A stretch of 64,000 nucleotides of DNA from Pieris napi (GCF_905475465.1 NC_062252.1:1178001-1242000); one strand, 5' to 3'; positions 22,451-34,274 are shown, numbered from the stretch's first letter. Translations and numbers: made by a program. Notes: a model not told the origin generated them from the sequence alone.

Positions 22451-23337
22451 CAGGTGATTTTGCGCTATGGATATTCTTAATACTCGTTTTACATCTTCTG
22501 TTTCTTCCCTGCTGTTGTATTATTTTTACTATTGTAATATACAATTAATTAGTAAGCGTAATGTATTATTGTTTTAGAATATATTCTAAAAGTGAATATT
22601 GTAATGTTCTTAAGAGAAATAAAAATCTTAAACCGTAAGGTAACCTTTAATCTTCCGACTCTCAGAACCAAAATTGGGTTCCGCGAGCCTCTTCATATTA
22701 TGATGTGTTCAACTTAGGATTCTACCACTAACATCGACCCTTTTTCGCACTCCTCTACTGCTTCATTTAAAAATAATTTAAAGCAACTATTAATGTCGTA
22801 ATCCTAGTTCTTTCTTCTTTATTATAGCTACTAGTACGTTTGTCGTCCTCCGGATATTAATCTTGTGCTGTCATGTTTTGTTGTGCTTTGTTCTGTATCA
22901 TATTTTTTACCAGTGAAACTTTTTGTGGATACATCCAATGTATCTGTTTTGTTTCCCAAATAAATAAGGTGTAAATGTGATTATAGACATTAGTGGAGGA
23001 ATCTCTGTGGTAATATTAAAAAAGTTATCGAATAACTATCGGACGAATCCGCCTAAACCACATTAGCTCGGAACTCACATTAACTTTCCCGGCTTTATGC
23101 TAATCTAGGCATTTTAAACTACGTTCAATTTTATTAATTCAAACTCCACAACTTTCTCGGTTCGTGACTCGCTTGACACAAACTTTGCAATTTTAAACGT
23201 TAATTGTAGAAGTTTTTGGTTGTTTTATAATGAGGCGTGGAATACTGAGCGGAAGTGATATTACTGTTTTATTAATACTGTAAGCATTCATTAGGAAATT
23301 CTATCATTAATAATCCGAATAATAAAGTCATACAGGA
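22451..23337. other. AT-rich DNA, nothing recognised
   Basis: No supported feature was seen here. Confidence 0.4.
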
Positions 23338-23645
23338 AAACACAAAGTACACTTATGAACGCCAAAAAAAAAATTGATATAAATAAACTGCTTCTAATTT
23401 TACATTTACTGCCAGTTCTAACGCTTCACTATTACACCATGTTCCACATGACATCCTAAATAATAAATAATAATAAATTAAATTAAAAACAAAGATTTTG
23501 CCTTTATCAACAGGAGGCATGGTGAAATAGGAGCACGCTGTAAGTGCGTGCGTGTGCGTTCTCGTGGGAACAGCACGCAAATACATAGTCGAAATAACTA
23601 ACATCACCGCATACACGAATTCAAGTGCGACCAGTCACTACAAGT
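23338..23645 (-). mobile_element. CR1-like LINE 3' fragment, copy B
   Basis: It is homologous to 11317-11690 and, in inverse orientation, to 47262-47665. It extends further at the high end than copy A, to ACGAATTCAAGTGCGACCAG, which copy C also has. An internal piece present in A and C (the AGAAGAACTGGCAATAAACT part) is deleted. Confidence 0.55.
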
Positions 23646-23936
23646 AGCACCAATACTGAATTAAATGTCGCTAAAAACTAACCATTTGCAAAAACGTACA
23701 AGCTTTGAGTATATACGTCTAATAAATAAACTTTATTCATGACAGAAATATGGTTTTGACAAAATTATTCTAACACTAGTCCCCACACGGGGGAGTCCCG
23801 GTGTTGTTACTAGATTCTTGTGGTGACTAGACAATTATTCTGTGGTACATGGTGTATGATTAAAATATTTTTTTAAGAAAAATTAGTCTCAGTGTTACCT
23901 CGAATCAAACAAAAGTCGTATAAGACCTTAAGTATA

Positions 23937-24215
23937 TTTTTATAGAACAAACGGCAGGAGGCTCACCTGATGTGAAGTGATACCGCCGCCCATGGACACT
24001 CTCAATTCGATAGGGCTCGCGATTGCGTTGCCGGCCTTTTAAGAATTGGTACGCCCTTTTCTTGAACGACCCTAAGTCGGATTGGTTCGGAAATACTTCA
24101 GTTCTGGTTCCACATAGCGGTAGATGGTAGTGCGCGGCAAAAACTGCCTTGAGAAGGGTCAGTTGTGGAACGGCGGACGTCGAGGTGATACGGGTGGAAT
24201 TACGTATTTTGCCTC
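23937..24215 (-). mobile_element. Abundant LINE 3' end, copy 1 (long)
   Basis: This is one of at least thirteen 5'-truncated copies in the window. In plus orientation it runs GGCAGGAGGCTCACCTGATG, GATACCGCCGCCCATGGACA, CCGGCCTTTTAAGAATTGGT and GGCGGACGTCGAGGTGATAC. Read on the coding (minus) strand it gives the ORF2 end (YHLDVRRST, then W-N-L-EVFP, FKKR, FLKGR). The conserved blocks occur in the same order in every copy. Confidence 0.65.
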
Positions 24216-25444
24216 GACGTCCGAAGATGAAATCAATGTATAAAAAGTAAGCGTGAAGGTATGTGTATGGGTTGTGTACGTATTTGAGAGTGTGGCTGAC
24301 AGTTGTTGTAAGCGTGCGCTGCCTGTTATTTTTTGGAACCTCAGAGTCATGCCAAAATATGCCGGCCTCTGCACAATCGAATATAATGCTTTGTCTTTAT
24401 CATTTTACACACAAATAAAAGAAACAAAATATTCATTACTGAAGCTAAAGCTCGCTAAAATATGAAAAAGCCTCACTGGATCCTAGGGCCCATTTTGTGG
24501 TTGTCAGACAAGCCCCCGTCTTGTCGCTTTGAGACGAAACTTAAATACTCATGTACTGTCCGTATTTATTTGCAAAAAATACATTCTCACCCGTTAAAAA
24601 ACGAATAGAGGCTCTATATTTATATTTATATATATATATATGTCAGAGATTATGTAATAAGAGACCACGGTGTCATTCGTTTTATTAGACTAAAGGCAAT
24701 ATCATAGACACCTTACAGGTTGTAAATTGTCAATGTGTCAAAGTCAATTTGTCAGTAGTGCGTTGAATCGATCGTTGAATTCTAAGTCTAACTAGGATAA
24801 CTATCCGGCTAAAATGAATCGCATCGAATCTGCGACATACATAAAATCTAATATTTAATAACACGACTAATTGATAATTGCACACATGTATATTGTAGTT
24901 ATTGTTGTGTACGTGACGTGCATGCATGTGTGTGTGATTTCGTAGTTATCTCAGTTCCTTATGGTTTTGCTTCAACTCGAATAGGCGACAGCAGTACATA
25001 TAAAAAAACACTTAATACGATATAAATTTTCGTATATTCGCATTTTTATTTATATATTGTTTTATCTAATGGAAGATAAATCTTATTTCATGATCAGTTT
25101 AAGTATAAATTACCCTTGTTGACTCCCACGTTAAGAAATAATTCTTCATTCAAGATAAGTTTTTGAACCGTTATTGCGAGTCAGCCGTTAATTTGTCAAG
25201 TGTCAGTGAAAACAAAAACACTGAAAATGATGAATTGTCTCACTTTGAGATTTGTTTTAAAGCGAGATTCTTGACCTTTGTTTATGATAAGTTATTACAC
25301 TGACTGTATAATTTATAAAGCAAATTAGTCAGATTTTTATCCTTTTTATTTTTCGCTCTCTTCTGGCATCGCACGGCATATAATTTAAATGAATAAAGGT
25401 CTAATAAGGCCAGTATAATCTAAGGGATTATTTAGCATTCTTAT
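24216..25444. other. AT-rich DNA with a TA microsatellite
   Basis: An alternating TA run lies near 24615-24640. No coding frame is supported. Confidence 0.4.
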
Positions 25445-25493
25445 GATGATATAATTCTTAAAAAGCTGCCGGCTTTTTAAGAATTATATCATC
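25445..25493. repeat. Perfect 22-bp hairpin
   Basis: The arms 25445-25466 (GATGATATAATTCTTAAAAAGC) and 25472-25493 are exact reverse complements around a 5-base loop, TGCCG. It lies at the start of a LINE 3' fragment. The right arm is not found at this point in the other copies of that LINE. Confidence 0.8.
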
Positions 25494-25590
25494 GCAATTG
25501 CGAGCCCTCTGGCACTGATAGTGTATGGGCGGCGGTATTAATTAACATCGGCATCTGTCTTTGCCCCCTGTTCTATTGAAATTAGGTGTA
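25451..25590 (+). mobile_element. Abundant LINE 3' end, copy 2 (rearranged)
   Basis: Plus-strand coding orientation: ATTCTTAAAAAGCTGCCGGC, then an inverted segment, then GCGAGCCCTCTGGCACTG, GGGCGGCGGTAT and GCCCCCTGTTCTATTG. The inverted piece interrupts the consensus order. Confidence 0.6.
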
Positions 25591-25594
25591 AAAA

Positions 25595-26344
25595 TTAACT
25601 TATTATAGATTTTATATAGTAAGGTTATTCAAAAATGCTTATTTTTTTCAATAACCACCTTATCCCCACACTCATACAATGCTAGCCTGAAATTTACAAC
25701 TTACACTCCTAACTTTTACTAATATAATTTTTTTCTACTTAGTTTTTTCTTTTTTTTTTGCGACTGAGGCGCAAACTTGCTGCTGTGGTCTGAGGCAGAA
25801 TGACCAGCGCTGTGGACCAGTCTGCTCCTCAGCACAATGCTGAGCGAGGGCCAATTACAACCACAACACACCCGCATTGCACACTTAAAACGCACCTTGT
25901 TCTTTAAAAGAAAAAAAAAATTCTTTATTATTGTTATTTTGTTTGTTTCTGTGTGTGTGTTTTGTTAGTAATAAATGTTATGTCTGTGCTATGGAGTTTC
26001 GAAGTCTTTCTTTCTCTATTTAACTTAACGATGTTAGTTATTTAATATCACATATCAAAAAATACTTTTGTCTTTATTTAAAGCGACATGAATGAATAGG
26101 ACAAAACATTCAATATTTGAGGTCTTTTTGGTATTTTGTATGTATTCAATTTGAAAAGGATTTAAATAAACAACAGGTGACAGGCACACCTGTTCACAGT
26201 ATCAGGTTCAAACCGGTCACAGTATGTAAATTAAAAACTATTTACACAATACGTCTGACAGCTTTACGTACAAAACACCAGTGCAACCATCTTGTCATCA
26301 GATTGAACAATTTCGTGTTCATTTGTTTCTTGCACAGCCGTCAT
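25595..26344. other. Spacer with one GC-richer block
   Basis: 25760-25900 is GC-richer and retroelement-like in texture, but no motif could be named. The remainder is AT-rich. Confidence 0.35.
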
Positions 26345-26490
26345 TGACACACGCCATTTTAGATCTAAAGTATGTTTACATCACAGTACGAGCTAGTGTC
26401 AATTGTGAACATAGAAAAGTTTATTGGCCGTGATTCGAACACACAACTGTGAAAGCGTTAAGTTACTGCCAAAACTATAAGCTTTACATG
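26345..26490 (-). mobile_element. SINE fragment
   Basis: TGACACACGCCATTTTAGAT and TTGGCCGTGATTCGAACACAC in plus orientation match the body and the decayed B-box region of the SINE family at 12690-12925. Confidence 0.45.
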
Positions 26491-26510
26491 TATGTAGGCT
26501 ATATGGTCTA

Positions 26511-27066
26511 AGATCCCGCTATACAACGACCTTCACCGAGATGCTTATTTAATGAAACTTATTTTATATATAATTTAATATGTCAATAAATATAATCCAT
26601 ATGGGTTGCCTAGCAAATTTCAGTCCAGAGTATTTTTAATTAATTTAAAAAAAAAATATTTTTTTAAACATTTCACCGGTATGATTATTAGATAAATTCT
26701 ATACCAATCGAAAGTATGAAGCCCATAGAATATGCAAAAGTTAGGTTGTTTTTAATCAATTAATTATTTATGTGTATATTTTTTATGTGACACTAAAGTA
26801 TATATACATCTTTAGTATAAAAGAAAGTTATAGTGATACATATATAATACTACCCTGATTAAAAATATTGATTGAAAAAAGTTCAAAAAATTTACTACAT
26901 GCTAATTACAAAAAAAAAATTTTTTTTTTAATATTAATTAAACATACTCTGGACTGAAATTTGCTAGGCAACCCATATGGATTATATTTATTGACATATT
27001 AAATTAAATATAAAATAAGTTTCATTAAATAAGCATCTCGGTGAAGGTCGTTGTATAGCGGGATCT
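26511..27066. mobile_element. 556-bp TA-flanked MITE with long inverted repeats
   Basis: The ends AGATCCCGCTATACAACGAC and their inverse lie between TA dinucleotides (26509-26510, 27067-27068). The inverted repeats are about 135 bp each (26511-26645, 26932-27066) and nearly identical for the first 120. They include CATATGGGTTGCCTAGCAAA. The 290-bp core is AT-rich and non-coding. TA duplication and long inverted repeats fit a non-autonomous Tc1/mariner-type element. Confidence 0.88.
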
Positions 27067-27399
27067 TATACTAATATTACCAACGCATCAGTCAGTATGA
27101 AGTCGCATAATCCCCCAATATAAAGGACAGGTCTATGTATTTTCTCATCGCAAGCCACGTTAGCGGGAATCCTGTCCTAGTTTGATATAACATAATGTTT
27201 TGATACAGTCCAAGGATTACCTGAAACAAAAAAGAAGTAAGGTTAATCTTTGAAAACTTTCAGAAAGCGTATGTTAAATGTACCTACATAATTGAATTAA
27301 AATGAAATGTAATTTCCTTTCGATATGAATAACTTGTCTTATAAAAAAACATTAGCGCTACAATTCGGTCTTAGCCATAGATTTCTGAGGTCGTGATAA
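27067..27399. other. Spacer with an exon-like open stretch
   Basis: On the minus strand an acceptor-like TTTTTTGTTTCAG at about 27233-27221 precedes 42 open codons ending in TGA at 27092. It is treated as a lead and not as a gene (see findings). Confidence 0.2.
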
Positions 27400-27520
27400 T
27401 TTTTCCGGTGATCAGTTTCTGTGCCTGACACACGCCATCGATTATTATTTTAGGGCTAAAATTGCACTGTACTAGCGAGTGTTAATTGAAGCACATAAAA
27501 AGAAGACCACAGGGACGAGT
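27400..27520 (-). mobile_element. SINE body fragment
   Basis: CTGTGCCTGACACACGCCAT and GCGAGTGTTAATTGAAGCAC resemble the body of the SINE at 12690-12925. The tRNA head is missing. Confidence 0.4.
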
Positions 27521-27969
27521 CGCACAATTAAATCGCACATACAATTGTACAATGTTTTGTCTTATTTGCAATACAACACGCGATATAAATAAATACAACA
27601 GCTATTAAAGCAATTAGTAGTATGAGGGCAATTATACATTTTACAAGATAATACCAGACACGAAGACCTGTCACCGTATAAACACACGCTTCAAATTGTA
27701 AGTTAAAAGTACAAGGCGTTATGTATAAGAAAATGTACACCCACAGGTTGCGTTCAAACAGGTCAGAAAAATAAATTGTGTTGTGTTGAATGGGTGACAA
27801 AAGTAATAAAAAATTAAATGTTATTTATTTTATCTTGAAGAAGTTCCTCTTAAGGAAACCAACTCCGCGTGAAGGATTTCTGTCATGCATATTGCAATAT
27901 TACTGACGTAGGTTTTACAATTGGTTCTTCGAATTTACTATTAAATTAAAAAACGCGACCATTATATTA

Positions 27970-28230
27970 GTGAGCGTTCAAGTATTGCGTAACGAATTTT
28001 GGGAGGGGGGTCCTTTTGTAAAACGTTACGATGCGGGGCGGGGATTGAATTACGCGTTATTGTTAATATTATTTTCGACTTTCCAGTAATTTACACCACA
28101 TAATGATAACTTTTAGGTATAAAGAGTCACTAGGTGGTCACGAAACGTTTTACTATACTTGGGTACAGTTCTGTACTTGGGTACAGAAAAACGTTACGGT
28201 GCGTTACGTATTACCTACTTGAACGACCCC
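27970..28230. mobile_element. PIF/Harbinger-style MITE, copy 1
   Basis: This 261-bp element is flanked by TTA on both sides (27967-27969, 28231-28233). The left end GTGAGCGTTCAAGTATTGCG and the right end CTACTTGAACGACCCC are imperfect inverted repeats. The body matches 50481-50753 over most of its length, apart from an internal duplication (ACTTGGGTACAG twice) and a deletion near the right end. Confidence 0.8.
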
Positions 28231-28315
28231 TTAAAGAGAAGTGCCCCAAAAAATTCACAAAAAATATCTTAGACCAAAAATTAAAGACATGTCGTTATAA
28301 GGCACACTTGTCTAA

Positions 28316-28525
28316 TTCAAAATCAAAAAATCAAAATCAAAATACGTTTATTCAATTTAGATGCTTCTTAGAGCATGCTTATGAATGTCAACAACGTTTA
28401 CAAAATTCACGAAAGAGCAGGGCTACGCCATCCGTTCGCAAAACTACCAGGAGGCCTTGTTCTGAGAAGAACGGGCAAGAAACTCAGCAAGTTTTGCCCT
28501 CCCTTTACATTACAATTATTCAAAG
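28316..28525 (-). mobile_element. CR1-like LINE 3' fragment with TTTTGA tail
   Basis: In plus orientation the fragment begins with four or five CAAAAT units, then CGTTTATTCAA, and later AGAAGAACGGGCAAGAAACT. Read on the minus strand this is a LINE 3' end with a TTTTGA-type tail, as in CR1-like elements. It resembles, but is distinct from, the family at 11317-11690. Confidence 0.5.
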
Positions 28526-28881
28526 GAAAATGTCATAAACCACAACGTCATTAAAGTTACATAAGTAAAAAAAAAATCTGTTCTGTGATTTACCACATTC
28601 ACCATTACACACATATTCATAACACTTCAAAGATAAGAAATCAAATTATAAGAATATAATTAGAACTATTGCCAAGCGTTTTTATCTTCCAGGTAGTCAT
28701 TGACTGTGTAGTAACCTTAATTGTCTTAATAAAACTGCTGTTGCAAATGAACTGCTGCAAATCTGACCATAAGGCCCGAAGAGGGCATCACCAAGTTCGA
28801 TTCATTGTATATCAGACAGGGGCATAACCAGTAGTAATACCTATGCTTATTTTACTCAGTACACATTTGCATGAATGGACA
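28526..28881. other. Spacer, nothing recognised
   Basis: No supported feature was seen here. Confidence 0.4.
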
Positions 28882-29236
28882 TCAAGATTTATGTAATATA
28901 CAAAATACTCGTATCACGGTGTTTGTAATTAAACTCCTCCGAAATGCCTTGACCAATTTTCGTGAAATTTTGTATGCATATCGGCTGCAAATTGGACAAC
29001 ATCTATTCTTCGTCCCCCTAAATGTTAAGGGTGGTCAACCCCTAAATTTTTTATTTTAATTATTAGACAAAAAAAATATTTCTTATGATACAACATACAA
29101 AAATATACCCTTAATTTTCACCCCTCTACGATCAACACCTATTTTTTATAATAGTAGATAGTAATTTTTATTGAACTAAAATTTTTTTTTCTAGAAATAA
29201 CATACATGGCAAAACAACGTTTGCCGGGTCAGCTAG
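28882..29236 (+). mobile_element. Non-autonomous Helitron (second family)
   Basis: It ends GCCGGGTCAGCTAG followed by T, with an ACGTTTGCCGGGT motif just before. Near the start are CTCGTATCACGGTG and CCTTGACCAATTTTCGTGAA, blocks I associate with lepidopteran Helitrons. The 5' border is uncertain; an A followed by TC at 28881-28883 is the best fit. A remnant of the same 3' end occurs at 60120-60146. Confidence 0.6.
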
Positions 29237-30330
29237 TCTTCTATACTATACTACTATACTATTCTATACTTCTACTATATAATCCGTTACTTAGTTATGA
29301 GTAGATTCTGTTTCAAGTCCAAAAATTAATAAAGGAAAAACAGCCTTTTCGTATACTTTCAGTCCAATGTCTATTGATCACATACAATAGCATCAAACGG
29401 TTAACAATATTTCGGCCGCTCATGCATATTGAACAACGAATGAGTTAAAGCCCGCACGACAAAATGAAACCTACCTTTGTTCCATTGAAATGGAAAAACT
29501 CAATTTTGAAATACAAATATACGACGTTCAATGTTTTAACAAATTTTTATTACTATCGTTGAAAGCTTTAGTCTTAAAGATGTTTTACTAGACTTTATAT
29601 TATAGATAATACTTTGGGCGGCATTTTAATCTGTAATCCGTGGCCTGTCTTTTTCGGTTTTAAGTCTATTTTAGATAAGTCCTAGGCTTATAGGAAATTA
29701 TTCTTTCGAACATATTTAAAAAAAATATTTATTTTAGTTTAGTGTAAATTTATGATTTTTTGTTAATTATTGTACACTTGTACTTTACCCTCAGTAGATT
29801 TCTCTTCTTTTTCATACTAGGCTTGCCTGGAAATATCGCTTAAACTGTTATTTTTGTATGTATGTTTAAGGTAACAAAGTGTAAATAACTACACGGTCAA
29901 TGCCCTTTTTTGCTGACTTCATTCTATGACACAAATGTATAGTTCATATTCCAATTAAAGCTAATCTAGTCAATATCTAACGACAAATATGGCGATGGCA
30001 AGGTAGTTATCAATTGACGACGTCGCGTCGCCTGAGCACAATACTTACCTATAATTATCTAACTTCCGTCTCAGTTCTTGCTTTATCTTACTTTCCAACT
30101 CCTATTTTATACAAAGAACTCTATGGTAGAGAATCGATATATTAATGGATTTTTAAGTGAATTAAATACAGCCCGTTGTCTCTGATAGAGCAGCTTTCAA
30201 TAAACAAATAACTTTAATTAAAATCGATTCATTTCACGATTTATCACATATACACGGTCACTATCTATCTATCTAAAGTATATCTTTAGGGTTTTTTAGG
30301 AAACTCTTCATGACTACAGCCAACAGCTCA
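29237..30330. other. Spacer with CTATA-rich start
   Basis: 29237-29282 is an imperfect CTATA-type run. The rest is AT-rich with no recognised content. Confidence 0.4.
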
Positions 30331-30334
30331 AGCG

Positions 30335-30695
30335 ATGCAAGTGGAAATGGATAGACCTTACACTCCGAAGAGATTCCAATTACATCTTATACCACATTTA
30401 CCATGGAGAGTGTTTGTTGTTCGGATACCTGCAGCTGAGTTTCATAATCGGACATTGAGGCAGAATACGAAATTCCATCCGTATCACCTCGACGTCCGTC
30501 GTTCTACAAACCAGCAGAAAAGCAGTGAAAGCAGCTCCCCACCGATGTATTTGCGAACCAATTCGACTTAGGGGCCTTCAAGAGCGTACCAATTCTTAAA
30601 AGGCCGGCAACGCATTTGCGAGCCCTCTGGCAAAGTAAGTGTCCGTTGCCCACTTATATCACTTAACATCAGGTGAGGCTCCTGCCCGTTTGCTT
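30335..30695 (+). mobile_element. Abundant LINE 3' end, copy 3 (long)
   Basis: This copy has the most upstream coding sequence of the set. The plus frame at 30335-30571 includes AAEFHNRTLRQNTKFHPYHL and DVRRST, and the GGCCGGCAACGCATTTGCGA block and the 3' end (GGTGAGGCTCCTGCCCGTTT) follow. Frameshifts break it after DVRRST. The product would be the last part of an ORF2 reverse transcriptase. Confidence 0.65.
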
Positions 30696-30704
30696 GTTGT
30701 CAAG

Positions 30705-30865
30705 CAGGCGTTTGATTGGAACCCGCATAGTGGAAGCGTGGCCGTCCGAAGCAAACCTGGCAATACAGTTTCGGATGAGGCAAAGACAGCCGGAAAGACT
30801 TAGAGCGCGATGGACTCACTATGGACGCCCTCTACCCCCTCTAGAGGTTATAGGATATTAAGTCA
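30705..30865 (+). repeat. Possible RTE-like LINE fragment
   Basis: A GC-rich block directly follows the LINE 3' end. It is open for 62 codons (30673-30861), with arginine-rich sequence of the kind seen near the C-terminus of RTE-type ORF2. The assignment is weak. Confidence 0.3.
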
Positions 30866-30870
30866 AGACG

Positions 30871-31869
30871 TGACTATACTAGTTAAGTCCGAGAATTGAA
30901 ACCTCACTCGTTTCTAATAACTAATTAATCTAATCATAATTAATCTATCACAAATCTACATTTAGAAAGTGATTTTCGTATGAGTTTCCTTATTCTCTTT
31001 ATCTATTTGTGTCGTTCACCGATAGCGCACACGGCACACCCGATAAACGCGCTTACGCATTAACTCATAGGCAGGTATGATAAAGTTGTATAGGTACTAG
31101 TTAATGACAAACACTTAGTAAAGACATATTTAAAGGTAGGGAAACTTCCTTCGTCTTTAAATAGTAGATCTTAGACATATCAATTTAAATAAAATGCATT
31201 GTTAAGCGCCTATCTAATACTGAATCCGCATCATTAAACAAAAAATTACCAGTAAAATCTAAAATTTATGTTTACCATAATTGTCATGTATTTAAGAATA
31301 TCTTGTAACATAGACTGTACATAAAGCATTATAAATATGATGTGCCAACTTTAATAAATGAGTGCGTGCGTACATAGTAGGTACACAATACACAATATGT
31401 CAGAAGTGAAACTTCTTTGGCAAACTAATTTTTAAGTCTTGTTTTCATTTAAAATACAAATCTAGAACTTTATATTTCCGAGAATTAGAGGGAGGGAAAA
31501 AGGAAGATATGTTAGCAATTTAATTGTCATTGAAATATTAAGTGTCGATATTTAATACAAATTATAAATTTAACTTTTTAAATTTATTTCTTCGAAAATA
31601 AAAACACGTGGCATTTTAATTTACAATTCGTAATTTGAGATTTATATATACTACGTACGTATAAAATACTAATATTTCATAAATTCTCTTTACGAAATTT
31701 TAATTTTAAAATATAATGGCTATAAGGTAATTCGCCTTTCTCACTTTCTTTCCATCGGTCTCAATCGTTCTCTCCCTTTTCTTCGACAAAAACGCTGCAC
31801 ATCTTCGTGACGCTAATATTATTATTATTACGTTTCATCCGTAAAAAAATTACCCTAAAGAAGTTTCAC
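30871..31869. other. AT-rich DNA, nothing recognised
   Basis: No supported feature was seen here. Confidence 0.4.
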
Positions 31870-31874
31870 TTCAA

Positions 31875-32040
31875 ATAGACATGCCGATTTCTTCACGATG
31901 TTTTCAAGCAAGTAAGTATTACGTACAAAGATAGAAAATATATTGGTGCACAACCGAGATTTGAATTCAGGGTCTCACACACCAACCAAAATTAGTAATA
32001 GAGTCCACGCATCCCAGCACACACAGAAGACCAACCGTTT
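31875..32040 (-). mobile_element. tRNA-derived SINE fragment
   Basis: On the minus strand, GAGACCCTGAATTCAAATCT followed by CGGTTGTGCACCAA is a decayed B-box region. It is followed by CTTGCTTGAAAACATCGTGA, the body motif that fuller copies show as GCTCGAACGGTGAAGGTAAACATCG. Confidence 0.5.
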
Positions 32041-32319
32041 TGTGAATTCAGTTTAAATGTTATAGTTTTTATACTGTGTGGACAACGCACACTTAAACAT
32101 GGACATATTACTCATAGCTAGACCATATAAAGAAATCCTTTATTGATATGTAGATAAAGGCAGGATGGATTTACTACCGGATGATATATTCATGAACGTA
32201 GAGTGAATGCAAAAAATGTCGTGGTACGATCGTAGAATTGACTCTAACTTAAAGTGGAATATATTTATAAATAACAATAATAAGAAAAACCGATCATTTT
32301 AATCCGTTATCCTAATATC

Positions 32320-32510
32320 CTTGCTTCCTTCAGTTCTGTTGATCGGAACCCCTTCACGGGTAAAGGCCTCCTCCAGATTTTTCCAAATATCCATAGGCTT
32401 TCGTTCTTCATTCGCTTCCTGCTAACGCTTCTATATCTTCTATCTACTTCTATCCATTCTTTTTTAAGGCGCCCTCTTCTCCTTCTTTCCCTTGATCCTT
32501 TCCATATATT
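32320..32510 (-). repeat. Probable RTE-type LINE fragment
   Basis: The plus strand reads AGTTCTGTTGATCGGAACCC and CTCCTCCAGATTTTTCCAAA. I recognise this as a common lepidopteran repeat that encodes part of a LINE on the opposite strand. The basic residues near 32440-32500 support that. The frame is not continuous. Confidence 0.35.
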
Positions 32511-33017
32511 TAAACAGAGGTGGCAATGAAAATAGAATATATGTTAAATAAAATGAATGGCTTTACTCAAATAGAGAGATAATGAAGATATGACATGGAA
32601 TGAATAATAATAATATGATAGACACAGATCTCTGAAACACCAAAGCTCCTAAGTACCTACCTACGCCTTTAAAATTAATAAAAATTTTATTCTATTGTCG
32701 GTATACATATTATATTACAAAAGCTTCAGGCAAAAGGAAATAATCGCAAAAGCAAAAAGTATCGTGCTCCGATAATCGGAAATATTTTCCTGGGAAAATT
32801 CTTCAAGGTTTTCACGTTCGATTCACCTACAGTACGTGTACTTTAGCCTAAGCTCTTTTGATCTATAAATCGAGTCTCGGAACCTATTTTAGAAATTGAA
32901 TTTTTTGATCTATGATCTATCATTGAACAGCCGTTTGAGTGTGGTTATAAATCTAAAACGATTCAAGGATATAAAAAAAGGATGAGTATGATAGTACCTA
33001 AAATGCACGGAAAAAAT

Positions 33018-33066
33018 ATGTAAAGGCCGGCAACGCACTTGCGAGCCCTTTGGCATTAAGAGTTTC
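33018..33066 (+). mobile_element. Abundant LINE 3' end, fragment 4
   Basis: AAAGGCCGGCAACGCACTTG and CGAGCCCTTTGGCATTAAGA match the family core in plus coding orientation. Only about 50 bp remain. Confidence 0.5.
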
Positions 33067-33139
33067 GTTTGATTGCTCCATATATTAAAAGGTCGGTAAC
33101 ACTTAATTAGCATTTTACAGAGTGTTATGTCCTGTAACT

Positions 33140-33265
33140 ATTATAGAACGGGCAGGAGGTTCATCTGATGTTAAGTGATACCGCCGCCCATGGACACTCA
33201 ATGCCAGAGGGCTTGCGAGTGCGTATGCGGCCTTTTTAGAACTGCTACGTTATTTTCTTGAAGAA
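33140..33265 (-). mobile_element. Abundant LINE 3' end, copy 5
   Basis: TATAGAACGGGCAGGAGGTT, GATACCGCCGCCCATGGACA and TTGCGAGTGCGTATGCGGCC in plus orientation define another truncated copy in minus coding orientation. It lies head to head with fragment 4. Confidence 0.65.
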
Positions 33266-33689
33266 CGTGTCCGCTAATTTACAGAATTCCTAAACGAAGT
33301 CAGGTGCAAGTCTTTGTTAAATTCTACTCATATATGACTCATGACCGCTATAAGAAAGAGATCGATCTTTAATAAACATATCATATATATCCGCACCCCT
33401 GTTAAAAATAATAAAGCAAAGTGCATAATTTGAAAATAGAACGCGTAACCTGTACGTGACGCAGCACGGTTAAATGAACTACCTAATCCATTTTATTAAC
33501 GTCAATTACATCAGTCCATTTCAATTACAAACAAAAGCGAAATAGCTCTCGGCCACAAACTGCGTCTGACATTCCCCAATCGTATTAGTTTACGCATTTT
33601 AGTTAGTTGGATGCCCGCCGCTAGATCACATACAAAAGCTAATAGCAATTTCCGAAGGGAAAATGATACCCGTATAAAATCGTTTTAAA

Positions 33690-34215
33690 ATGGTTTATTT
33701 ATTTATTTAGACTTACTTGGTTACAGTTATAAAACAAGTAACATAATACATAAAAATTATAAGAGATGATTCTAATCTCATAATAGCTCACAATAAAAGC
33801 TAATTTCACGGATTCATGAATTGTGCTGCAACAAAAGCATTACAAAAGTCACGATTTAGCAGGATAGAATATGCCGAAGCTGTTCCACAACTTAATTCCC
33901 GAGTTCTTAAACGAATAAGAAGAAGAAGAACGCCTAAGAAGTGGTAAGCTGTGAGATGTAATTTTCAAAAAGCATCTATTAGAGGAGCGTAACATAATAT
34001 AGTTATAAGGACCTGAGAAGTTGAATTTATTTTTAAGATAAGAGGGAGTTTTGGGATTGAAAAGAATTGAGTATAGAAGTTCAAGGAGATGAGCGTCACG
34101 TCTGAGTGGAATAGGTAGTCACCTGAGCTGCCTGCGGAATTTCGACACGTCATATTTCGAATAGGTAAATATAAAATGTATGCAGAAATTCTGTAGGCGA
34201 TCGATCTTGTCAAGC
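33690..34215 (-). pseudogene. LINE 3' region remnant
   Basis: In plus orientation the block begins with TTTATTTATTTA, as an AAAT-type tail read backwards would. An open minus frame of 82 codons (33965-34213) follows. It has no motif that I can name with confidence. Tail and position suggest the 3' end of a non-LTR element. Confidence 0.35.
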
Positions 34216-34274
34216 AGCTCTTAATTTATATCAGCACTACTATTTATCATCACACATGATCCTCAGTCTCTTTA

